Shown: one piece after another, positions 8,933 through 23,814 of the stretch
Numbering within the stretch: position 1 is the stretch's first letter
How the letters are laid out: every line of letters begins with the position of its first letter
DNA from: Nitrospina sp052156635
Lineage (GTDB): Bacteria; Nitrospinota; Nitrospinia; Nitrospinales; Nitrospinaceae
DNA: 64,000 bases
Direction: 5' to 3'
NCBI RefSeq assembly: GCF_052156635.1
Contig: NZ_JBQKUO010000001.1
Coordinates: forward strand, 620,001-684,000
The notes under the pieces: model-generated
Database searches by the model: none
What the model saw: only the letters and a program-made list of their open reading frames with translations
What the model was told of the DNA's origin: nothing
Made by a program: the position numbers and the translations under genes

Positions 8933-9406
8933 TTACCAGCGGTAGTGGGCGAACGCCTTATTGGCTTCTGCCATACGATGAACATCTTCCTTCTTGCGAA
9001 CCGCACCGCCGGTGCTGTTGTAGGCATCGACCAGCTCGTCGGTCAGCCTATCAGACATGGAACGGCCCGCACGGCTGCGCGCATTGCTGATGATCCAGCG
9101 GATGCTGAGCGCGGTGCGCCGGTTGGCGTTGACTTCCACCGGCACCTGATAGGTGGCGCCACCAACACGCCGGGACCGGACTTCGAGAAGCGGCGCAGCG
9201 TTGTCCACCGCCTTCTTGAACACCCTGATGGGCTCTTCGTCCTTCACCCGCTCACCGATGTTGTCCAGAGCGGAATAGAACATACGTTCCGCCACGCTCT
9301 TCTTGCCCCGCTTGAGGAGGCTGTTGACAAACCGGGCAACCAGAATGTCGTTGTATTTGGGGTCCGGCAGGATCTCCCGTTTTTCCGCTTCGCGTCTTCT
9401 TGCCAT
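8933..9406 (-). CDS. rpsG: Ribosomal protein S7
   Basis: A 157-residue S7 starting MARRREAEKREILPDPKYND. It contains the RNA-binding and helical segments FVNSLLKRGKKSVAERMFYSAL, RRVGGATYQVPVEVNANRR and GRSMSDRLTDELVDAYNSTG. S7 nucleates assembly of the 30S head. The gene lies 18 bp downstream of rpsL and upstream of fusA. Confidence 0.98.
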   Translation of the reverse strand: MARRREAEKREILPDPKYNDILVARFVNSLLKRGKKSVAERMFYSALDNIGERVKDEEPIRVFKKAVDNAAPLLEVRSRRVGGATYQVPVEVNANRRTALSIRWIISNARSRAGRSMSDRLTDELVDAYNSTGGAVRKKEDVHRMAEANKAFAHYRW

Positions 9407-9424
9407 GGTTGCGTATAATTCTTA

Positions 9425-9802
9425 TTAGGTTTTCTTCGGTTTCTTGGCACCGTACTTGGAACGGCTCTGCATGCGGTTGGCCACGCCCAGTGTATCCAGG
9501 CTGCCCCGCACAACATGGTAACGAACACCCGGCAGATCCTTAACGCGGCCGCCGCGAATCAAAACGATCGAGTGCTCCTGGAGATTGTGCCCGACACCCG
9601 GAATGTAGCTCGTTACCTCCATTCCGTTGGTCAGCCGGACGCGCGCCACTTTTCGTAATGCCGAATTGGGCTTCTTCGGAGTGGAGGTGTACACACGCAC
9701 ACACACGCCCCGTTTCTGCGGGCACGACTTCAGCGCCGGCGATGCCGTTTTCTCTACCGGCTTACGCCGGCCTCTTTTGACCAATTGATTAATGGTCGGC
9801 AC
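9425..9802 (-). CDS. rpsL: Ribosomal protein S12
   Basis: A 125-residue S12 with PTINQLVKRGRRKP at the N-terminus, TPKKPNSALRKVARVRL and the decoding-centre loop GVGHNLQEHSIVLIRGGRVKDLPGVRYH. The conserved N-terminus begins at a GTG codon at 9802, preceded by AGGAG about eight bases upstream. The open frame extends further upstream but without similarity. It is the first gene after the str promoter at 9920-9947. Confidence 0.97.
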   Translation of the reverse strand: MPTINQLVKRGRRKPVEKTASPALKSCPQKRGVCVRVYTSTPKKPNSALRKVARVRLTNGMEVTSYIPGVGHNLQEHSIVLIRGGRVKDLPGVRYHVVRGSLDTLGVANRMQSRSKYGAKKPKKT

Positions 9803-9919
9803 AATAAAGTTCTCCTGATAGAGGGACCAACACCTTAACAAAACCCAGTTGACCCATCCTCAACTAATTGAATTTGTTGGAATGTTCAGAGTATGTCTGT
9901 AGTAGGCCGAAAAGCTTGG

Positions 9920-9947
9920 ATTTTATCACTCCCATGCGGGGAGTCAA
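9920..9947 (-). promoter_or_regulatory. Probable sigma-70 promoter of the str operon
   Basis: On the minus strand a TTGACT -35 box at 9947-9942 is followed after 16 bp by TAAAAT at 9925-9920. It lies in the 167-bp gap between the rpoC stop codon and the rpsL start, just where the str operon promoter is expected. A short inverted repeat (CTCCC/GGGAG) sits in the spacer. Transcription from rpoC may also read through. Confidence 0.65.
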
Positions 9948-9969
9948 GGGAATTTTCCGGTATTTTTTC

Positions 9970-14067
<4,098 letters not shown>

Positions 14068-14145
14068 AAGCGTGGTCTCCTAAATGAAAGTTTATTTAAA
14101 AATTCTTTTCCGGACAGGAAGCCGTTCCTGTCGCCCCGGCGGCCG

Positions 14146-18351
<4,206 letters not shown>

Positions 18352-18422
18352 AGATTTAATCCAGTCCCCTGTTAAAGATTAATGGCCATACTCCCCCTCT
18401 CATCAAAAGAAGGCAAAAGGCA

Positions 18423-18806
18423 TTACTTAATCTCAACAGTTCCACCGGCTTCTTCGATCTTCTTTTTGATCTCCTCAGCTTCTTCTTTCTTCACAGCTTC
18501 CTTAATGGCCTTGGGAGCCGCTTCCACCAGGTCCTTCGCATCCTTCAGACCCAGACCCGTGATGCCGCGAACTTCCTTGATCACCTGAATCTTCTTGTCA
18601 CCTGCCGCTGTGAGAATGACGTCAAACTCCGTTTTCTCTTCCGCCGCGGCACCGGCATCGCCGCCCGCACCAGCCGGCATCGCCATCATGGCCGGGGCTG
18701 CCGCCGTGACACCGTACTTCTCTTCCAATTCCTTGACGAATTCCGACATCTCCAAAACCGTCATGTTGTCGATGAAGGAAACGACGTCCTCTTTCGTGAC
18801 TGCCAT
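18423..18806 (-). CDS. rplL: Ribosomal protein L7/L12
   Basis: A 127-residue stalk protein with the N-terminal dimerisation part (VSFIDNMTVLEMSEFVKELEEKYGV), an Ala/Gly/Met-rich hinge around residues 40-60, and the C-terminal domain EFDVILTAAGDKKIQVIKEVRGITGLGLKDAKDLVE that recruits translation GTPases. It lies between rplJ and rpoB as usual. Confidence 0.98.
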   Translation of the reverse strand: MAVTKEDVVSFIDNMTVLEMSEFVKELEEKYGVTAAAPAMMAMPAGAGGDAGAAAEEKTEFDVILTAAGDKKIQVIKEVRGITGLGLKDAKDLVEAAPKAIKEAVKKEEAEEIKKKIEEAGGTVEIK

Positions 18807-18888
18807 TGCAATCTCCTTTCTGGGATGAAACGCTTATTCAAATAATTTTCGAAAAAATTTCGTTCGTCTTTTTTGTTCCGCTTGCAAG

Positions 18889-19419
18889 TCAGCCCTGCTG
18901 GGCCTTCTTCTCGCGGATGGCATCCAGGGTTCCCACCAGGCTGCGCTGCAGGCTGGCGAATACACCGACAAAGTTGCGCGTCGGGCCCTGCATGACCGAA
19001 AGCATTTGCGAAATCAACACTTCCTTGGACGGCAGGTCTGCCAAAGCCTTTACCTGTTCCGGCGTCACCGCCTGCCCGTCCACCACCCCGCAGACCACCT
19101 GCGGATTTTTTTCTGCGCCCGACTTGGCAAAGTCGGAAAGCGCCTTGGCCGGAGCCACCACGTCATCGAAGCTGACAATGATGGACATCGGCCCTTCCCA
19201 CGAGGTATCCAGCACCTCGAAGGGCGTGTTCTTCGCCGCAATGCGGGCGAGGGTGTTCTTGATGACCTTGAATTCCAGCGACCGCTCACGCATGTGCGAC
19301 CGAAGCTGGGTCATCTGCTCTGCCGACAGGCCCTGGTAATTTGCCAGCACCGCTGACTTGGCCTTGGCGAACACTCCGTTCAACCGTTCTATTTCTTTTG
19401 CTTTCACTGGTGTCGGCAC
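18889..19419 (-). CDS. rplJ: Ribosomal protein L10
   Basis: A 176-residue L10, the base of the L7/L12 stalk. It contains VLANYQGLSAEQMTQLRSHMRERSLEFKVIKNTLARIA in the N-terminal RNA-binding domain and a C-terminal segment ending LVGTLDAIREKKAQQG that docks L7/L12 dimers. The 83-bp gap to rplA may hold the L10 autoregulatory leader, but I could not fold it with confidence. Confidence 0.97.
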   Translation of the reverse strand: MPTPVKAKEIERLNGVFAKAKSAVLANYQGLSAEQMTQLRSHMRERSLEFKVIKNTLARIAAKNTPFEVLDTSWEGPMSIIVSFDDVVAPAKALSDFAKSGAEKNPQVVCGVVDGQAVTPEQVKALADLPSKEVLISQMLSVMQGPTRNFVGVFASLQRSLVGTLDAIREKKAQQG

Positions 19420-19502
19420 GACGCGCTCCCTTTCCTTTTGCTCAAACCGCCCGCTTCAATTCCTCAACTGCAGTTCCGTGATTACGATCTGTCCCCACCC
19501 GT

Positions 19503-20192
19503 TCAAGTACCGGTGTAAGCGACCTTCACTCCCGGCCCCATGGTGGTGGACAACGACACGCCGCGGATGTACACGCCCTTTGCCGTAGAGGGCTTCATCT
19601 TGACCAGCGTGCCCATGAACTCCTTGAAATTCTCCGCAAGGTCTTCCACCGAAAAACTGGCCTTGCCCACCGATGCATGCACGATGCCCGCCTTGTCCAC
19701 GCGGAAATCCACCTTGCCCGCCTGAATCTGCCGGATGGCGTCCGCCACATCGAAGGTGACGGTGCCGGTCTTCGGGTTGGGCATGAGGCCCCTCGGGCCC
19801 AGCACCTTGCCGAGCTTGCCCACGGTGCCCATCATGTCCGGCGTGGCCACGACGCGGTCAAACTCAAACCAACCGTCCTGAATCTTCTTCACCAAGTCGT
19901 CCCCGCCGACGAACTCCGCGCCCGCTTCCCTGGCTTCGGTTTCCTTCTCTCCCTTGGCGAACACCAGCACGCGGAACTTCTTGCCCGTGCCCTTGGGAAG
20001 CACCACACTGCCGCGGATGTTCTGGTCCGCCTTCCGGGGATCGACGCCCAGCCTCACCGCCACGTCCAGCGACTGGTCGAATTTGGCCTCCACGCCGCCC
20101 CTGGCAAGCTGCAACGCCTCTTCCAGCGCGTAACGCTGATTGCGGTCGATCTTCTCCGCCGCCGCCCGGTATTTCTTTCCATGCCTGGCCAT
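19503..20192 (-). CDS. rplA: Ribosomal protein L1
   Basis: A 229-residue L1 starting MARHGKKYRAAAEKIDRNQRY. It contains ALEEALQLARGGVEAKFDQSLDVAVRLGVDPRKADQNIRGSVVLP and GKLGKVLGPRGLMPNPKTGTV, the complete L1 signature. L1 forms the mobile stalk at the E site and often represses the L11-L1 unit. It is 20 bp downstream of rplK. Confidence 0.98.
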   Translation of the reverse strand: MARHGKKYRAAAEKIDRNQRYALEEALQLARGGVEAKFDQSLDVAVRLGVDPRKADQNIRGSVVLPKGTGKKFRVLVFAKGEKETEAREAGAEFVGGDDLVKKIQDGWFEFDRVVATPDMMGTVGKLGKVLGPRGLMPNPKTGTVTFDVADAIRQIQAGKVDFRVDKAGIVHASVGKASFSVEDLAENFKEFMGTLVKMKPSTAKGVYIRGVSLSTTMGPGVKVAYTGT

Positions 20193-20212
20193 GCTGAATC
20201 CTTTCTCCGCTC

Positions 20213-20647
20213 CTAATCCGTAACCTTGATGCCCATACTTTTTGCAGACCCCTCGATGATCTTCATCGCCGCATCGGTATCGTATGCGTTGAGGTCCGCC
20301 TTTTTGATTTCGGCGATTTCCTTCACCTGCGCCCGCGTCACCGTGCCCACGTTTTCCTTGCTGGGATGCGTCGAGCCCTTGGCGATGCCCGCCGCCTGCT
20401 TGAGCAGAACCGAGGCGGGCGGCGACTTGGTGATGAAACTGAAACTGCGGTCCTCATACACCGAGATGACGACCGGAATGATCATGCCTTCCTGGCCCTG
20501 CGTGGCGGCATTGAACGCCTTGCAGAAATCCATGATGTTGACGCCGTTCTGACCGAGCGCCGGTCCCACGGGCGGCGAAGGCGTTGCCTGCCCGGCGGCT
20601 ATCTGCAGCTTGATCTGCGCCGCGACTTTCTTTTTCTTAGTGGCCAT
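20213..20647 (-). CDS. rplK: Ribosomal protein L11
   Basis: A 144-residue L11 containing IKLQIAAGQATPSPPVGPALGQNGVNIMDFCKAFN, the N-terminal domain that binds the GTPase-associated centre, and the RNA-binding C-terminal domain (AGIAKGSTHPSKENVGTVTRAQVKEIAEIKKADLNAYD). It lies between nusG and rplA. Confidence 0.98.
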   Translation of the reverse strand: MATKKKKVAAQIKLQIAAGQATPSPPVGPALGQNGVNIMDFCKAFNAATQGQEGMIIPVVISVYEDRSFSFITKSPPASVLLKQAAGIAKGSTHPSKENVGTVTRAQVKEIAEIKKADLNAYDTDAAMKIIEGSAKSMGIKVTD

Positions 20648-20676
20648 GTTGTTTCAACCTTTCGAATTCGTACTGC

Positions 20677-21243
20677 TCAGACTTTCTCGATCTGCGGAAA
20701 TTCCAGCTCCACCGGCGTCGCCCGCCCGAATATGGAAACCATGACCTTCACCTTGCCCTTGTCGTGGTTCACTTCCTCTACCGTGCCGTTGAAGTTCATG
20801 AACGGGCCGTCGATAACACGCACGCCCTCGCCCTTCTCGAACTGGAATTTCGGCTTCGGCCGCTGGGACTCGCCCTTGACCTGGTCCATGATTTCCTTGA
20901 CTTCCGCCTCGGACAAAGGCGTCGGCTCCGTGCCGCCCAGAAACCCGGTGACCTTCGGCGTGTTCTTGATCAGGTACCAGACGTCCTGGTCCATATCCAC
21001 CGAGATCAAAACGTACCCGGGCAGGAACTTGCGCGAACTGATTTTCTTTTTGCCCTGACGCACCTCCACGACCTCTTCCGTGGGGATGACGATCTCCCCC
21101 AGCTTGTCGCGGACTCCCTGGTGCGCGAAGCGTTCTTCCAGACTCAACTTGACTTTGTTCTCGTAGCCGGAATAGGTATGGATGACATACCAGTCTTTCC
21201 CCTTGGCCACCGCGTTTTCCATGTCCACATTTTCTTCACTCAT
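20677..21243 (-). CDS. nusG: Transcription elongation/termination factor NusG
   Basis: The start at 21243 (MSEENVDMENAVAKGKDWYV) gives a 188-residue protein and overlaps the secE stop codon as ATGA; the open frame upstream lies inside secE. The NGN domain begins with WYVIHTYSGYENKVKLSLEERF. The C-terminal KOW domain contains FEKGEGVRVIDGPFMNFNGTVEEV. NusG binds RNA polymerase and couples it to Rho or the ribosome. Confidence 0.97.
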   Translation of the reverse strand: MSEENVDMENAVAKGKDWYVIHTYSGYENKVKLSLEERFAHQGVRDKLGEIVIPTEEVVEVRQGKKKISSRKFLPGYVLISVDMDQDVWYLIKNTPKVTGFLGGTEPTPLSEAEVKEIMDQVKGESQRPKPKFQFEKGEGVRVIDGPFMNFNGTVEEVNHDKGKVKVMVSIFGRATPVELEFPQIEKV

Positions 21244-21428
21244 CCGGAAAGCATGCCCTCCACGATTTTGGACAGGATCGTATCCACGATCCAAAGAAAC
21301 AGGCCGATGAACGCCACCACGACGAGCACGACCATGGTGCCGCCTACGGACTCCTTGCGGGAAGGCCAGGTGACCTTTTTGACTTCCGCCTTGACTCCGG
21401 ACAGGAATTCTTTACTTTTTGCGAGCAT
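21240..21428 (-). CDS. secE: Preprotein translocase subunit SecE
   Basis: A 62-residue protein with one membrane segment (GGTMVVLVVVAFIGLFLWIVDTIL), preceded by VKKVTWPSRKESV, the conserved amphipathic SecE motif. It is the short, single-span form found in most bacteria. It lies just downstream of tRNA-Trp and overlaps nusG by 4 bp. Confidence 0.97.
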   Translation of the reverse strand: MLAKSKEFLSGVKAEVKKVTWPSRKESVGGTMVVLVVVAFIGLFLWIVDTILSKIVEGMLSG

Positions 21429-21451
21429 GAACCACCCGATGCGTAAGCACG

Positions 21452-21526
21452 CAGGCCAGGAGGGATTCGAACCCCCAACCCCTAGATTTGGAGTCTAGTG
21501 CTCTAACCAATTAGAGCTACTGGCCT
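21452..21526 (-). tRNA. tRNA-Trp (anticodon CCA)
   Basis: Read on the minus strand, a 7-bp acceptor stem AGGCCAG/CTGGCCT, a D-arm with TAGCTC and GAGC, an anticodon stem CTAGA/TCTAG around the loop CTCCAAA (anticodon CCA), and a T-arm with GGTTCGAATC. The 3' CCA is not encoded. It sits between rpmG and secE, a frequent location. Confidence 0.96.
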
Positions 21527-21622
21527 ATCTCATTTTTCATGAAGGCCACCGAAGGAGACGCCTGCACATGACAGACTCCCGCCGGTTTCCCGGCGCAACC
21601 CCACCTGACTGCTGATGAGTTG

Positions 21623-21772
21623 TTATTTAGTTTCTTTGTGAGGAGTGTGCTTCCTGCAGAACCTGCAATACTTGCTGAATTCCAAACGGCCCGTGGTTTT
21701 CTTTTTGTTCTTGGTGGTGGAATAATTCCGTCGCTTACACTCACCGCACGCCAAAAGTACAATATCCCTCAT
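21623..21772 (-). CDS. rpmG: Ribosomal protein L33
   Basis: A 49-residue protein beginning MRDIVLLACGECKRRNYSTT and ending KYCRFCRKHTPHKETK. It carries the four-cysteine zinc-ribbon version of L33 with C9/C12 and C36/C39. It lies between tRNA-Thr and tRNA-Trp, the common L33-SecE-NusG arrangement. No strong ribosome-binding site is visible upstream of the ATG. Confidence 0.95.
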   Translation of the reverse strand: MRDIVLLACGECKRRNYSTTKNKKKTTGRLEFSKYCRFCRKHTPHKETK

Positions 21773-21880
21773 CGTTCAACTATTTCCATCAGAAAGAAGA
21801 ACCGGATCCGGCACCGGTTCTCATAAAGTGTCAGGTTGCTCCGGCAACGTATTTTTCACTTCTCTATATCAAAAACGGCA

Positions 21881-21952
21881 AGCCCACGATCGGGATTGAA
21901 CCGATGACCTCTTCCTTACCAAGGAAGTGCTCCACCACTGAGCTACGTGGGC
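21881..21952 (-). tRNA. tRNA-Thr (anticodon GGT)
   Basis: Minus strand: acceptor stem GCCCACG/CGTGGGC, D-arm with AGCTCAGTGG, anticodon stem CTTCC/GGAAG around the loop TTGGTAA (anticodon GGT), and a T-arm with GGTTCAATCC. The CCA end is not encoded. It is third in the Tyr-Gly-Thr array. Confidence 0.96.
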
Positions 21953-21974
21953 CTGATAAATCATGCCTCTGTTT

Positions 21975-22051
21975 TGGAGCGGGAAACGGGACTCGAACCC
22001 GCGACCCTCAGCTTGGAAGGCTGACGCTCTAGCCAACTGAGCTATTCCCGC
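21975..22051 (-). tRNA. tRNA-Gly (anticodon TCC)
   Basis: Minus strand: acceptor stem GCGGGAA/TTCCCGC, D-arm with AGCTCAGTTGG, anticodon stem TCAGC/GCTGA around CTTCCAA (anticodon TCC), and a T-arm with GGTTCGAGTCC. The 3' CCA is encoded, unlike in tRNA-Thr and tRNA-Trp nearby. Confidence 0.96.
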
Positions 22052-22070
22052 TGGAACCGTAGTTTGAAAA

Positions 22071-22155
22071 TGGTGGGGAGAGGAGGATTCGAACCTCCGA
22101 AGGCTGAGCCGCCAGATTTACAGTCTGGTCCCTTTGACCGCTCGGGAATCTCCCC
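22071..22155 (-). tRNA. tRNA-Tyr (anticodon GTA)
   Basis: Minus strand, 85 nt with the long variable arm of a class II tRNA: acceptor GGGGAGA/TCTCCCC, anticodon stem CCAGA/TCTGG around CTGTAAA (anticodon GTA), and a T-arm with GGTTCGAATCC. The 3' CCA is encoded. It is the first tRNA of the Tyr-Gly-Thr array. Confidence 0.96.
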
Positions 22156-22182
22156 AGCTCCTGAGGTTGAAACAACCCCGCT

Positions 22183-22216
22183 AAAAATAAAAAAGGGCTC
22201 TTAACTTACTGAACCC
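22183..22216 (-). terminator. Intrinsic terminator or attenuator before the tRNA array
   Basis: On the minus strand a 6-bp hairpin (GGGTTC/GAGCCC with a 10-nt loop) is followed directly by TTTTTTATTTTT. It lies about 30 bp before tRNA-Tyr and downstream of the structured RNA at 22247-22319. No clear promoter separates it from the tRNAs, so it could end a small RNA or attenuate the tRNA-secE-nusG-rpl-rpo transcript. Confidence 0.6.
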
Positions 22217-22246
22217 AAAAGTCTTTTATAAACAATACGTTACGCA

Positions 22247-22319
22247 GGTGGCACGGACGCCCTTCGGCCTCCCCCGCAAACCTTCCGTCTGCGGTGTCAA
22301 CAACCGGGCCATGCCAACC
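22247..22319 (-). ncRNA. Candidate structured small RNA or leader RNA
   Basis: Downstream of a strong promoter the minus strand can fold into a closing stem of ten pairs with one bulged base, pairing 22309-22319 with 22247-22256. Inside it is an 8-bp hairpin (CCGCAGAC/GTTTGCGG with loop GGAAG) and a second short G/C-rich hairpin. No open reading frame explains it. I compared it mentally with 4.5S RNA, tmRNA and the common riboswitches and found no match. Its function is unknown. Confidence 0.45.
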
Positions 22320-22343
22320 CACGTTATGTGCGCGAAAATATGG

Positions 22344-22373
22344 ATTCTACTTGTTTGTTTCGATTAGTGTCAA
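22344..22373 (-). promoter_or_regulatory. Strong sigma-70-type promoter upstream of the tRNA/rRNA-protein block
   Basis: On the minus strand TTGACA (22373-22368) is followed after 18 bp by TAGAAT (22349-22344), in a very AT-rich upstream context. Transcription would start near 22337 and run into the structured RNA and the terminator at 22183-22216, then tRNA-Tyr. The 150 bp further upstream, up to the end of the amidohydrolase gene, is AT-rich and shows nothing else I can name. Confidence 0.7.
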
Positions 22374-22549
22374 TAAAAAAGAATTAAATTCGGGCCAAAT
22401 TTGAGGCTAGGAGATTTTCCGCCAAAATCCCGATTCAATTTATCATGGATTTCACAGGGGAAACAAATTTTTTTGAAGCTTTCTGGATTTTTTTTCCGTT
22501 TTTCTGACCGCTTTGCAGAATTATCAAAAACTTTCACGCTTTCAATAAG

Positions 22550-23803
22550 TTATGATCCTTCCACCGGCCCCGGGGGAGGGGCCACCGGATTTCCCTGGAT
22601 CATCACCCAGTCCACCTGCCGACCCTCATTTTCAAATGGTATATCGAACCAGCTTTCCACTTCAGAGCCCATACGGAAGGCGATGAGGTCGGCGAAGCGG
22701 CCCGGTTCCACCGTTCCCGCCTCGCTGTGAAGCGCTTCGGCACCCCAGCGGGTGGCCATGGTCAAAATTTCGGCACGGCTCACCTCCGGCAACATTTCTT
22801 CGGCCAGCTTCAATTCACGCAGGAAATTCAACGATTCGTTGCTGGCCAGGGAATCCGTGCCCATCCCCACCGGCACCCCGCGGTCCAGCAGCTGGCGCAC
22901 CGGCATGTAACGCTCACGGCCAAACCAGCGGGTACTTCCGGGGCAGAACACGGCCGTGACATTCCGCCGGGCCAATAAGTCCAGATCGCCTGCCACGTCG
23001 TTCAGGTGGACGCCCACCAGTCCCTCCAGCACTCCCAGTTGATCCAGGTAGGCCGCGGGCCCCAGTTCGGGAGGGCGCCACCGGGGGTTGAACACGCCCC
23101 GCGTTTCCAGGAGATGCCGCATGGGTCCCTCACCGGTTTGCAGGAATTCACGCTCTTCCGGCACCTCCGCCACGTGACAGGAAATCGGGCAACGGTGGTT
23201 CTGCGCGATGGCTTTCAACCGGCGGAGCAATTTCGCCGAGACCGAATAAGAAGCGTGCGGGGCGATCCCGAGGCGGATGCGCCCCCCCTGCGACTCGTGC
23301 TCCTCGATCAAATCCTCCACCCGGGCCGCACGGGCGACCGCGTCTTCTTCGGGAAAGCCCAGGGTTTCCAGAAACAGCACCTGGCGAAACGGAAGGCGGG
23401 CCAGTTCCACCAGCAGTTCCGGGTTGGCCAGGTAATCCCCCAGCAGGGTGACGCCTGTAGACAACATGGTCAGGCTGTGCCGGTGCAGGGCTTCTACCCG
23501 GTCGCTCCAGCTGAGCGCAGTGTTGGCGGCGACCACATCCAGAATCCAGTCGGCGAACGGCGTCCGCGGGACCAGCTTGCCTTCCAGGGCGCACAGACCC
23601 ATGTGGCTGTGGGCGTTGACAAAGCCCGGCAGAAGCAGGTGACCGGTGAGATCGATGGTGGGAACGGAATCACCGGGGGAAACCGCATCGCGGATCGAAT
23701 CCACCCGCCCGTCTTGAATCCACACCTCGCCCCGTTCGTAGTCGCGGCCGGTCATGGTGACCAGTTTTTCAAAGAGGATGCGTGTGCGAACGGATGCGGT
23801 CAT
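22550..23803 (-). CDS. Amidohydrolase, aminohydrolase/deaminase type
   Basis: A 417-residue metal-dependent hydrolase of the amidohydrolase superfamily. The visible metal-ligand motifs are NAHSHMG (HxH at the start of the barrel), APHASYSVS, SCHVAEVPEE and MGTDSLASN. It most resembles the branch with 5'-methylthioadenosine/adenosylhomocysteine deaminases, chlorohydrolases and 6-aminodeoxyfutalosine deaminase. The exact substrate cannot be read from the sequence. It is the last gene of the leftward lpxK cluster, 11 bp after the PDZ-repeat gene. Confidence 0.85.
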   Translation of the reverse strand: MTASVRTRILFEKLVTMTGRDYERGEVWIQDGRVDSIRDAVSPGDSVPTIDLTGHLLLPGFVNAHSHMGLCALEGKLVPRTPFADWILDVVAANTALSWSDRVEALHRHSLTMLSTGVTLLGDYLANPELLVELARLPFRQVLFLETLGFPEEDAVARAARVEDLIEEHESQGGRIRLGIAPHASYSVSAKLLRRLKAIAQNHRCPISCHVAEVPEEREFLQTGEGPMRHLLETRGVFNPRWRPPELGPAAYLDQLGVLEGLVGVHLNDVAGDLDLLARRNVTAVFCPGSTRWFGRERYMPVRQLLDRGVPVGMGTDSLASNESLNFLRELKLAEEMLPEVSRAEILTMATRWGAEALHSEAGTVEPGRFADLIAFRMGSEVESWFDIPFENEGRQVDWVMIQGNPVAPPPGPVEGS

Positions 23804-23814
23804 GACCGGTTCCT

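Noticed and set aside
22247..22319. Considered as signal recognition particle RNA (4.5S)
   Set aside because: The GGAA-type loop is present but the conserved AGCAG/CAGG internal loop of the SRP domain IV is missing.
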